Positions 9,011 to 18,944 of a DNA stretch of 64,000 bases are shown in pieces (the first letter of the stretch is position 1; each line of letters opens with the position of its first letter). Both the position numbers and the translations under genes were made by a program. Source of the DNA: Vandiemenella viatica. Lineage: Eukaryota > Arthropoda > Insecta > Orthoptera > Morabidae. The stretch is taken from assembly GCA_031002005.1 (NCBI GenBank), contig JARYHS010006929.1:1-64000 (forward strand), read 5' to 3'. The notes under the pieces were generated by a model. The model ran no database searches and had not been told where the DNA came from. It saw only the letters and a list, made by a program, of their open reading frames with translations.

Positions 9011-11060
9011 TTTTTTCAAAAGGAATACCTCTTAAATAGTATAGGTGAGGTCCTTCATTACCAAATTTGGTATCTGAAGTGTGTTCTAGACCCTCTGGTA
9101 GTCGAGATAGTGTATCTGCTATAGTGTTTTGTTTGCCAGGAATATATTTAATTTCATAAGAAAACTCTTGTAACAATAGAGTCCAGCGAGTAAGTCTGCC
9201 TGGTAATAAAGTACACTTGTGGAGAAAGGATAGGGCTTTATGGTCAGTATATATGATAACCCTTCTTCCTAATAGCAAATATCTAAACCTTTGAAAGGTC
9301 CATACTGCCGCAAGAGCTTCTTTCTGTGTGATGGAATAATTACGTTCAGCTTTATTTAATAATCTGCTAGCAAATGCAATGGTTTGTTTCTGTGTACCCT
9401 CCTCCGTTTCTATCTCCTGAAAAATCTCAACACCAAGGCCATAGTCTGAAGAATCTGTGGCTATACAAATTGGTAAATTCCAATTAGGTGAGTGTAGGGT
9501 AATGTTTTGGAGTAAAGATTCTTTTACTTTAATAAAGTCTTGTTCACATTCCTGAGTCCATTTCCAAGTGGAATTTTGTTTACATAGTAATTGGAAATGT
9601 GGGCTGTTAAGAGCTTGATTTGGAATGAATTTTCTGTAGTAACCACAAAGTCCAATGAAACTCTTAAGTTGAGTTTTATTTTGTGGCCTAGGGAAATTTT
9701 TAATTGCTGCCAGTTTATCAGGTGAAGGTTTAATGCCTTGAGGTGTAATGACATGTCCTAAAAATTCTATTTTGGATGTAAGAAAAATGCATTTTTTCAA
9801 TTTGACTGTCATCCCCCCATTTCTTAGAGCTGTTAATACCTCCCTTAAAGTGTCCCAATGTTCTTGAATGGTTTCACTTGCTATTAAAATATCATCCACA
9901 TAGATATGTACCTTACTTAGTAATTTAGGGCCTAAGACTAGGTCTAGGGCACGAATGAAGTTGGCAACGGCATTGTTTAAGCCAAACGGTAACACCTTAA
10001 AATGGTAAGATCTACCTTGATATAAAAATGCTGTATATTGCCTGGAGTCAGGTGCAATAGGTACCTGCCAGTAAGAGCAACTCAAGTCAAGACTTGTTAA
10101 ATATTTCTTTCCATGAAAGTTATGGAGGATTTCATCTATAGGCAAAGGATGATCCCTTTCAGTCTGAAGGTATTTATTCAATGTCCTGGCATCTAAAACC
10201 AACCTTACAGTTTGATCAGACTTGATAACAACAACTAAAGGGTTATTATAAGGGCTATGTGATCTTTCAATTATCCCCCATTGAAGCATACGGTTTATCT
10301 CTTCTTCCACCATTTGCCTTTTGGCTATAGGAATAGGATATGGTTTTATAAAGAATGGTTGGGTACAAGAAACCTGAAAATGACATTGGTAGTTTTGTAT
10401 TAATCCTGGTTGATCATTAAAGACATCCGAAAACTCCTCAATTAAATATACTAAGTTTTGTTTATGTTGTGAGTCAACATTTTTAGTAACTTGTACAAGT
10501 ATATCTTCTCCCTCCTGGATGTGCAACTTATCAACCCAAAACTGAACTACCTTACTATGAAATAAAGGTTCTGTATCCATATTTATCTCAATATTCTTAA
10601 ATAAAAACTTCACTGAAGGTGATGTTGTATGTTTCCATCCTTTAAGTAATTGTATAGATAACCGTTTGTTATTTAATGAAAAAGATAAAGTATTTTTGGC
10701 ACAGTCTAAAGTAGCTGCTGTTTGGTGAAGCCAATCAATTCCAAAAATACATTGAGGCTGAAGGCCTGGGATCACATACACTTTTAAATCAAAAGGGGTA
10801 TCCATAATAGTGCCTTCCAATAAAGCTTGAACTTTGATGGGTTTACTCTTCTTTCCAGTTGCCGTTATGGCTGTCATATGTGGAACTTCATAATAAGGGA
10901 CAGGTGTAATAGAATCTAATGTGTTAAACAGTTCTTCAGAAATGCAAGACAATTGAGCACCTGTATCAAGAAGGACTTCAATGTTAAGGCCCTTTACCAA
11001 GATTGGTAAAATTGGTACCTGTACCAAATCATCGTTTTCAGAATCATCCTCTTGTAACAA
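9003..11060 (-). CDS. E1 protease-reverse transcriptase-RNase H
   Basis: A 685-codon open frame. Residues 17-50 are a retropepsin-like aspartic protease (VLLDTGAQLSCIS). The reverse transcriptase follows, with the substrate loop near LVLDARTLNKYL, SLDLSCSYWQVPI and the catalytic IYVDDILIAS. RNase H comes next (ATDSSDYGLG, KEALAAVWTFQRFRYLL, YTDHKALSFL), and the frame ends after GKQNTIADTLSRLPE, as in Ty3/Gypsy pol. The domain order is that of the Metaviridae-type elements. The frame stops in the linker to integrase because of one extra base. E3 encodes the same region at roughly 90 percent identity by eye. Confidence 0.92.
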   Translation of the reverse strand: MLQEDDSENDDLVQVPILPILVKGLNIEVLLDTGAQLSCISEELFNTLDSITPVPYYEVPHMTAITATGKKSKPIKVQALLEGTIMDTPFDLKVYVIPGLQPQCIFGIDWLHQTAATLDCAKNTLSFSLNNKRLSIQLLKGWKHTTSPSVKFLFKNIEINMDTEPLFHSKVVQFWVDKLHIQEGEDILVQVTKNVDSQHKQNLVYLIEEFSDVFNDQPGLIQNYQCHFQVSCTQPFFIKPYPIPIAKRQMVEEEINRMLQWGIIERSHSPYNNPLVVVIKSDQTVRLVLDARTLNKYLQTERDHPLPIDEILHNFHGKKYLTSLDLSCSYWQVPIAPDSRQYTAFLYQGRSYHFKVLPFGLNNAVANFIRALDLVLGPKLLSKVHIYVDDILIASETIQEHWDTLREVLTALRNGGMTVKLKKCIFLTSKIEFLGHVITPQGIKPSPDKLAAIKNFPRPQNKTQLKSFIGLCGYYRKFIPNQALNSPHFQLLCKQNSTWKWTQECEQDFIKVKESLLQNITLHSPNWNLPICIATDSSDYGLGVEIFQEIETEEGTQKQTIAFASRLLNKAERNYSITQKEALAAVWTFQRFRYLLLGRRVIIYTDHKALSFLHKCTLLPGRLTRWTLLLQEFSYEIKYIPGKQNTIADTLSRLPEGLEHTSDTKFGNEGPHLYYLRGIPFEKRN

Positions 11061-11316
11061 ATCTTCCCTAGGGTTATTATGGAAAATTGTGGAAACTGTG
11101 GGTGAATGTTGTGGTCCTAGAATTGCATTTGCCTTTGTTTGGACCAGGACATTGGCAGAATCTAGTTTTTTGATTGCCTACTGTCCCCATCACAGTGAAT
11201 GATAGCATCTGTAGTTTCCCTGTGTTCAATCTGGTTTGAATCATCTTGCAGTGGAGGCCTGTGATTATTATTATGATTGCGTCCTCGACCTCTACCTCTG
11301 CCTCTAAATAAACCAT
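11061..11316 (-). other. gag-pol junction of E1
   Basis: About 250 bases between the end of the gag frame and the first ATG of the protease frame. Low-complexity Asn/Arg-rich peptides are encoded in the overlapping frames. No CCHC zinc knuckle typical of many Gypsy gag C-termini is visible, and I could not identify a programmed frameshift site. Confidence 0.45.
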
Positions 11317-13633
11317 TTATGTTAGGTCCCCTCTATTGGAATTTGAAAAAACTTGAGGTTGGACATTGGTTTGAGGTTGAGTAATTTTGTTGTCTGTAGA
11401 AGAACTATTATAATTATTATTGTCTCCTTGTTGTTGTGATCTATTATAGTTATTGTTTTTATATTGCTGTGTGTTTTGTGAACCTTTTTGATAGTCATTA
11501 TTATGGCTAGCAAACCTGCGCTGGTTTGAGGGATGGTAACTGCGCGTAGCCTGTTGCATATCTAAATTGTGTAGTGTTTTTTCAGCAACATCAATGGTGC
11601 TAATACCTAGCAACGCAAAGGAATTTTGTACCTCCTCAGGCAATCTGCCAAGAATATGTTTTACTAACTCTTCTTCAGGTATTGGGATGGTTAAATGACA
11701 AGCCTTTGCTACTTCAGTAAGGAAAAAATCAGTCATAGTGACATTACCATCTGGACGATAAAAAGGACCTGTTGAAATGGTCTTCTTAATAGCAAACTGA
11801 ATATGAGTGGACCAAAATCTATCCAGGAAACACTTTTTAAACTGAGAAAAAGTTTCACATGATTCTTTATGTCTCACCGCCCAAATCTTACTAGTACCAT
11901 TTAGATGTTGGAATACTATCTCAATTTTTTCTTTATCAGACAACAAATCAAAAATCCTAAATGCCTCAAAACTTTGTAAAAAGTCAACAGGATGAACAGA
12001 TCCATTTTCAGTAAAGGGTTTGACTTCAATTTTGTTATTTCCTAGGAGTGGGAGTTCAGATGTGCGAAGGTCAACAGCTGTTATACCCTGTTTAACCAGC
12101 TGTTCTACTTTATTTTGGCACCCCTGAATCTCGGTTTGTGTTTTCTGCACCTGTAAATCTAAAGCAGAGACTTGCTGCTGAGTGTGTTGTTGTTTTTGGT
12201 CAATATCCATAACCTGTTCATTTAAGGAGGTATACCTAAGTTTATTAGTAGCAACCTCTTGTGTGAGTGAAGTAATATTGTCATCTGTTTTTTGAACACT
12301 GTGTTGGATATCTGCAATTTGCTGAGTGTTGGTATCTGTAGCCACAGCTAAATCTTGCACTTTGTTATGTATTTGTATCACATTACTACTTACTGTAGAT
12401 ACAGTGGTATGTATGGACTTAATGGAATCAGCTGATGTTGATACAAAATGTTGTAGGTCCGCCGAAATTTTTGCAATTGTGGAATCTTGGGAATCAATTC
12501 TGGGTACAATTTCCTTTTTTAAAACTGTCTAATTTATTATTTAAAATAGTTGAATTTTGGTGGCAAGTTTCTCTGACTGAATGAAGTTGAATACCAAAAT
12601 CCTCAAGTTGTGTGTCTACATTATTAGCATGTTGGTTATAGGTGCTTAACATTTCTATGCGGTGTTCTTGGAATTGTTTGTTCAATTCTTGCCTACTGGT
12701 TTCACATGTCTCTACAGATTTTTCTAATGTGTTTTCTAAATATGAGATCTTGCCCCCCAATTCCAGATGGACATTATCTATCTTATGCTCTAGATCAGAA
12801 GTGCGGGCTGTAAAAGTTTGTGTCAACTCATCCTTCAAAGCTTTGTAAGAGTTTGTAATAGTAGTTCTCAACCTTGACTCTAGCTTTGTGTTTTGGTGTT
12901 CAAGTTTGGAACTAAATTCTTCTTTGTGTTGATCAAGTTTACTATTGAATTGATCTAATTTTTTATTTTGCTGGGCAAATTGATTATTCTGTTGGTCAAA
13001 CTTTTGGTTAAAGAGTGTAGCCATCCAACTGAACTCGTGTGGTATATTAGTTATGAGTGGAGTAGTCTCTCCTTCTGTTGTTTGAGTAACCATTGCAGTG
13101 GAGTGGGATGTAGATTGTATATTACCAATCATGGTCTCAGGTGGTGGTGGAGTACTATTCTGTGTTTCAGGTGTGTTGTTACCCCCATCTTTCCAACCTC
13201 GAAAATCGCTCTCAGAGCTAGTGTGTGAGGTAACACTATGAAAATTAGGATCAGAATTATTTAGTGAGCTACCCTGTTTCAGTTGTGAACTATCTTCCAT
13301 ATCAGACTCATCTGAATGGAGAGGAATATCAGTACTAAAAGTAGGTGTTAAATTTGCAATATTTTCTGCTAAATGTGCAGCTTGCAATGGATGAGGTTGT
13401 TGGTTAGTATGCATAATTTCCTCCTGAACTGGTATAGTATCAGTAGTAGACTGAAGGGAATTGTCCGAAATATTACTTGTCTCAGTAATATCAGGCTGAA
13501 TTTGGTTACAAAAATTTTCTCCAGTCTGTGAAGTAGGCTGGGAAATGTTAACATCCTGAGGTTGTGGAATATCAGTTAAATTTTGAGACCTAGTCCTCAT
13601 TGAGTGACTTCTAATATCACTAGTTGACTGCAT
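11317..13633 (-). pseudogene. E1 gag, one frameshift
   Basis: Structural protein of the element particle. The N-terminal 380 codons (12494-13633) are Ser/Thr/Gln-rich, then form a long Gln/Lys-rich coiled coil with heptad-like QQNKKLDQ repeats. The second part (11317 upward) continues the coiled coil and then has a capsid-like retrotransposon-gag region (FTENGSVHPVDFLQSFEAFR, KIWAVRHKESCETF, FKKCFLDRFW), ending in an Asn/Gln-rich tail. The frames are offset by one extra base in a run of six T at 12515-12520; E2 reads through at this point. No zinc knuckle is seen. The coiled coil makes it longer than usual for Gypsy gag. Confidence 0.85.
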
Positions 13634-14709
13634 AATGAATGTTGTAAAATAAGAAAAGGGAAATAAAAATAGTGAAAGAATATTAAAAATATCCTAGAAA
13701 AGTTACACCTATTATCAAAAGAACGCTCACAAAGAAAAAGATTTGTTATGAAACAAGTGGAAAGATCTAACCCCAAAATTCAGTCAGCTGTTCACCAAAT
13801 ATGCTGACGAACAATGTTGGAAATTTGAAAACACATAAATAGAAACACACAAAACATAGAAACACACAAATACAAAGCTTAAAATTATCCTACAGAAATA
13901 CACAAAACGTCACACGCAATACAAAGCCTGTAAAATCGTCACACGCAGAATGTAAACAGAGTATGGTACTCTTTGGAAAAGATGCGCAATTTTTGTCAGT
14001 GAAAATAAAAACAGTAATGACAACCGCGAAATAGCTATTACATGTAGCATTAAAAAAGAATACGCCTAGTATAATCAGGCTTGTAGTGAATTGAATCACT
14101 AAAAAAGTTTATTACACCACTATGTGGGAGAGAAAAAGTAGTTACTGTGATTGTAACAAATGAAATGCTTAATAAGCTCGGTTCAACTATTTCCAAGAGG
14201 TGTGGTACTACTGCGTTATGAAAGTTTGAATGGAAGAAAACGCGGTAGTGATAGAAAAAGAAATGTTCTCGGCAAGGCTCAGATTTCGACGTCACCTGAG
14301 GTGAGAACGGCCCACGATGCAAGTTTATGAATTGTTGATTGCGAATGCGTGGAGCAAGAAGCAGAGCTATACTTATCTTGAAGGGTCGCTCAAGGCGAAA
14401 AATGATGCTCTGCGATGTGCAGCTGAAGTCGGCGAGAGGCGTCTGTACGCGTCGATCGCACAGCGCCGGCTGGTCCGGACGTCGTAACAGGAACGTCAAC
14501 AGCACGGGAAATGCTGAAGGACCCAGCTGGTAGACGGTAGGTGGCTGCTACCCGGGATGTCGTAGCATCAGCAGCGGCGGCAAAGGTGTTGTCCCCCAGG
14601 GTTGTCGTGTAGTCGTAGAAGCTGTAGGAAATCTCGATGATGGTTGTAGCTCGATCTTGAAGTGCGTCGGCGAAGTCGAATGGCCAGAAAATTTAGAACG
14701 AATTTTGCC
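13634..14709 (-). other. 5' leader of E1
   Basis: About 1.1 kb between the PBS and gag with no supported ORF. The half next to the LTR (14280-14660) is richer in G+C and CpG than the rest of the element. Short AGCTG-containing motifs near 13780 recur in the leaders of E2 and E5. Confidence 0.6.
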
Positions 14710-14723
14710 CTACATTGTCGCCA
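14710..14723 (-). promoter_or_regulatory. primer-binding site of E1
   Basis: On the minus strand the LTR end TTACA is followed directly by TGGCGACAATGTAG. A TGG start next to the 5' LTR is the normal tRNA 3' end complement. The first seven bases TGGCGAC match the tRNA-Arg type sites of some insect Gypsy elements, but the following bases do not, so the primer is uncertain. Confidence 0.6.
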
Positions 14724-16256
14724 TGTAAGACAACATGGCTTGAACAACCGTAGATCAGAAAAATGTTGCCGCAGAAAAGTTTACAGTGAAGACAAAACCA
14801 TTCGAACTGGACCCACAGGTCACGAGTCCCGCAATTTCTTGAGTTACTTGAAGTTTTTTAAACATATTTCCATAATGATGGAAAAAATTCTACCGGCACG
14901 CCACGACTTAGTGGTTTCTGAAGTCGCGGCACGAGCCAAGAAAGGCGCCCGCCCGACATAACGCGCCTACACTGAACAACTGCTGCTTCTAGAATGCCCT
15001 CCCTTAGGCTGTGGAGGGGATATATTTATAGGATCGGACCGTGTGAACTTCCTTGTCTTGACTTTCCCAAGGATTTGATGCGATAGCTGATCAGTTCCTG
15101 ACAACTGTTGCGAAATCCAATTTGATCATGACAGTAAAATTAATCCTAGCTCTCTGAAATCTTGATAGTAGCAAGATATTATTACAAACGTCGAATTAAG
15201 TTATTATAAAAAATGTTGTTACTTTAATAGTTTAGCCAGAAAAGAGTCGTAAAGATGTGATTGCCATAACTACCGAAATATTGCTTCTATCGAGCTGAAA
15301 CAAATTTAATTCTATTCTCCTATTGCTCATCTATTACCTGATTTCAAATAAAGAATTTTACCTATTTTTTTAAAAATGGTCTAAAACTCGAAAATAAAAT
15401 TTAATGTCTTGAAATATTTCGAATATTGACTTGAAAATACCTCTAAACAAATTTCCCTAATGAAAAACTATTACTGTAAAAATTTGGAATCTCTAAGTTA
15501 ATTCCCTGATTTATTACGAATTTTTGTAGATATCACCCTCGGCGAATGTCGAGCGATTGCATCATTGCTTACTCGCGCCAAAACCCATTTTATTTTATTA
15601 CTATAAATGCTTTAATATTTTGAAATGAATCTTTTACAGAAGTCTTTAATTTTAAATAAACTTTACTCTGAATATAATTTCTTTTCATGAATCACCAAAA
15701 AGACTGAAATATCAAATTAATTATTCAAACGATCTTTAGGTTACATGAATCTTTCTAAAACTTTAATATGTTATCTAAACCGAAATTACGATACTTTATC
15801 TCTATCACTTGACTTCTTAACTGTTTTCCTGATAGCTAAATGCTTCGTGTTTAGAGTGGAAAAATTACGTGATAAAATTCAAAACCGGCAAATCACTTTC
15901 AAACATATTCAGACTCTAAGTAAGATCTTTTAATAACAAAACTAATTATCTACTGGCTATATATCTACCTAAACATCTTTTAAACTAATGAAATATCTTG
16001 GTTTATTGAAACTAAATGAAAGTCAAACACTACCTATACAAATCTGAGGTTAAGTTTCTGATCAGCTGTTTAAATGAATTTAACTATTGAATTTACTGCT
16101 TATACTTGAACAAATACTTATTTAGGACATATTACTGGGAAATATTATCAAAAATTAACTATAAAAATGTCTTTAAAAGGGTGGTCCCATATACTTCAAC
16201 TGAACCTGCTATCTCAGCAACTAATTTCGTTATACGAAATTCTAAGATGTGTTACA
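14724..16256 (-). repeat. 5' LTR of E1 (about 1.5 kb)
   Basis: Starts TGTAAGAC next to the PBS and ends GTGTTACA before the GTGT target repeat. From 14926 onward it matches the 3' LTR almost base for base. The inner 190 bases (14734-14925) are unrelated to the corresponding part of the 3' LTR. A minus-strand TATAAAT lies at 15024-15030. Confidence 0.87.
15024..15030 (-). promoter_or_regulatory. TATA box of the E1 5' LTR
   Basis: Minus-strand CCTATAAATATATCC in a G+C-richer setting. It is conserved in E1's 3' LTR (2591-2597) and in E3 (43074-43080), whereas the sequence around it differs in E3. Confidence 0.45.
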
Positions 16257-16409
16257 GTGTGTTTGGTTACAGTATCTCTCATGCTATACAAAGCTTTACT
16301 CCCATAACCTATACATGAACTGAAAACTGTCTTTTACTACAGAATAAGCTTTACCCCTGGTGCCTAGAGGTGAGAGGCTAGAATTTACTAAAATTCTAAG
16401 ATGCTTACA
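16257..16409 (-). repeat. 3' LTR of E2, U3-side end
   Basis: The 153 bases from GTGTGTTTGGTTACAG to GATGCTTACA match the end of the 5' LTR (24320-24473) and of the solo LTR (42435-42587). They complete the LTR that E1 interrupted. Confidence 0.87.
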
Positions 16410-16690
16410 TGCCCCCCCGAAGATTGAAGTTATTTTCCCAAGAAAACTAACTGAACATCTTGAAAAATAAATAAAAGAAAAATTTAAAATCCCAAAAGAA
16501 AATGAACTCCCAAAATCTAACTATCGCTTGTTGGTTCGGTTCTCTCTCCACCATTCATACCCAAAAGCAAAAATATTATTATTTATAAAACCTCAAGACT
16601 TTAACTTTCACTCACGCCATTATTACAAAAATTCTCAAAAACTCATTCATTCTTAAAAGGATCAATATTGATGAAAAATTATGATCAAAT

Positions 16691-16746
<56 letters not shown>

Positions 16747-17750
16747 ATATGAAATATTAAATGATCACAAAATTATAAACATATCTGTTCTCACAAACTT
16801 ATAAAAATCTCAAACCAATTGTTAGAATACAAAACATAAGTGGTATAAATGCACATTACACAAATTACATTGAACTATATTTACCCATAAGATATCAAAT
16901 TTGTTTTCAAAAAAAAATCCAATAATGTGTATAATTTTACAAACATTGAAATGAAATTTGTGGTATTTTATAAACAATTGTATTATGCAGTTCCATGTAG
17001 GAAAGTCCTTCGTTTTATAAACGTCTCTGTTTTTACCATTGTATTGATTTTTGTTTAGGCCTCAAAACTACCACTTTCCCTTTTCACACTTTAACCCTTC
17101 ATTACCAAACTCCCTAAATGGGTGAAAACCCAAGTCCTGTAACGGTTGCAGACTTTAAGGCTCGCAAAATTATATAAACCAATAGCCTTATGGCTAGAAC
17201 TGCCGAGTAACGTCCATCATCCCCGGTTCCTGACGCAGCAGGAGAAGCCTGGGGAACTCGGTCAGCTAGCTGGTCTGTGAAAGATACAAAACAGAAAACC
17301 ATAGGGAATTAGTGGTGGCCAAATTATTATTAATCACTAACCTATGCATAAAAAAAATATAAAAGTAAAATACAAAAGAATACAAAAACATAGCAATTAC
17401 AATAATGTTCCCACAAGTTTTGGGAAATGGGACAAGAAATAATAAACTTCCTTAGCAAAGGAGATAAAATAATTAGACATAGTAAATGAAACGTAAGAAA
17501 ATTACAAGTTATAAATATACCCATAAGTAAACAATGTTACCAAAAAAATAATCCCAAGGAAAAATATAAAGAAAGGGATACAAGAAAAATACAAATACAT
17601 GCATATCATAAGAACGTGAACATGGTCCATGCCAAGTTATTGTATAATTTAATTGAGCTAAGTTGATTAAAGTAGTCATTTACAAAATATAGTTCCCAAA
17701 ATGAATCTAAAACATCCTAAGAATGTATAGGGGTAAATCATAAGTTATAA

Positions 17751-17889
17751 GGAAACGTAGTTTCCAAGCAGCAGTACACTGCTGTGTAAAATGAGTGTAT
17801 TTATGTCGTGTATGTATGTATGAAACGTTACAAAAGATCTCTTATGTTAAAGTATCACAACACTAGTTGTGTTCACCAGTACACTGGTG
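17751..17889 (-). promoter_or_regulatory. hairpin array in the E2 3' UTR
   Basis: GGAAAC-GTA-GTTTCC (17751-17765), CAGCAG-TACA-CTGCTG (17769-17784), CACAAC-ACTA-GTTGTG (17856-17871) and CACCAG-TACA-CTGGTG (17874-17889). Relative to E1 the outer pair of the last stem changes from T-A to C-G, so both sides changed together. Confidence 0.7.
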
Positions 17890-18736
17890 CAAAAAATGTC
17901 ACATATCCTTTATAAATATTATAACAACTTATTCTGCAAAAGAGGTAGGTCCTGGTTATGTGTGCTTATAATGGGGTGTGTGTCCCCTGGACCAAATATC
18001 TCCGAATAATGTCACAAGAAAAGTTGTATACTCAAATCAGTTATAGTTTATGAAAGTTAGTTCAAGTGTTATAGTTTATTGATAATAAAGAACATTACTC
18101 TCAAAATTCTGATTGCTTAAGGCCACTATGAAGTGCCTAAGGTGCAACAAAGCACAAAAAAAATCCTCAACCTAAGTTGGGTAAATAAGACAAAGCGAAG
18201 AAAGTGTTACTTAAAGTAGGAAAATGTATAGGAAAGTTTATTATAAAAAGTTTGCTTAGAGTGGTTTATTTTTACTATAAAAATATTTGAAAGTATGTGT
18301 GTATCCTCATCACATTACTAACATCATTCAACCTTCTTAGTGTACAAGACAATAGGAATTGCTATCCCAAAACCGTTCTACGGTACATAGATAAACACTT
18401 AAGACAGTACATAACTTCCAAAATTCATTCTTCCGCAACAAGAATGTAAACTCACATCAGTTTTAATATCATACCTCCAAGATTCCATTATGTGTAACAA
18501 ACTTGGTCATCTCTGCTTTTGTCTCTATAGTGTGTTGATTGCTCATGTTTCCTATGTATATATATGTATTGTGTATAAAATTGTGTAACTATATGAAATA
18601 ACAATGACGCCTTATTTTGGTATTTGAGGTCATCCCTAGGTGATGCCTAATGTGTTTTTATATATGAGGTCGCCTTGTTTTGTTACACTGATACATAATA
18701 ATAATAATGATGCGTGGAAATGCAATTAATAATTAT

Positions 18737-18874
18737 GGGATTCTCAGGTGAGTCTCTGATTCCTGGCCCTGGTAATAAATATGGGATTCGCAGGTAAGTC
18801 TTTGCTTCCTGGCCCTAATAATAATGATGGGATTCGCAGGCAGGACTCTATTTCCTGGCCCTATTAATAAAATA
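18737..18874. repeat. 46-bp tandem repeat, three copies
   Basis: Units start GGGATTCGCAGG at 18737, 18783 and 18829 and end in CTGGCCCT followed by AATAAT-type sequence. The repeat lies in the E2 3' UTR just past the ORF. E4 has a different G-rich tandem array at about the same relative place (25790-25936). Confidence 0.8.
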
Positions 18875-18944
18875 ACAATAATGCATTCCCCCAAAATGGT
18901 ACTTTCTTCTCTTCCAGCCTCCCCCAAAACTATAGGAAAACATG

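Larger units (their letters stand above)
2114..16256 (-). mobile_element. E1: Ty3/Gypsy-like LTR element with gag and pol
   Basis: The element runs from TGTAAGAC (2114) to GTTACA (16256) and is flanked by GTGT on both sides (2110-2113, 16257-16260). The uninterrupted sequence is visible in the related LTR near 24320. Element order on the minus strand is 5' LTR 14724-16256, PBS 14710-14723, leader, gag 11317-13633, PR-RT-RNase H 9003-11060, integrase 7764-9010, a 3' UTR with hairpins, polypurine tract 3821-3832 and 3' LTR 2114-3820. Protease before RT and integrase last is the Ty3/Gypsy order. A Tc1-like element (3896-5323) was added later. Close LTR match outside U5 argues for a young insertion, yet coding frames contain single-base breaks. 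Confidence 0.9.
16410..18944 (-). other. 3' UTR of E2
   Basis: Begins with the polypurine tract (16410-16422, CTTCGGGGGGGCA on the element strand). It contains a run of 48 A (16694-16741), the conserved UTR block (17108-17285), the hairpin array (17751-17889) and a tandem repeat (18737-18874). No credible ORF is present. Confidence 0.7.

Noticed and set aside
9011..9016. Programmed ribosomal frameshift between RNase H and integrase in E1
   Set aside because: The run of A needs a +1 shift and is not in the frame of a -1 slippery heptamer; E3 reads through with one fewer A.
16694..16741. Poly(A) tail of a processed retrocopy
   Set aside because: The run of A sits inside the E2 3' UTR with no flanking target duplication and no gene-like sequence before it.
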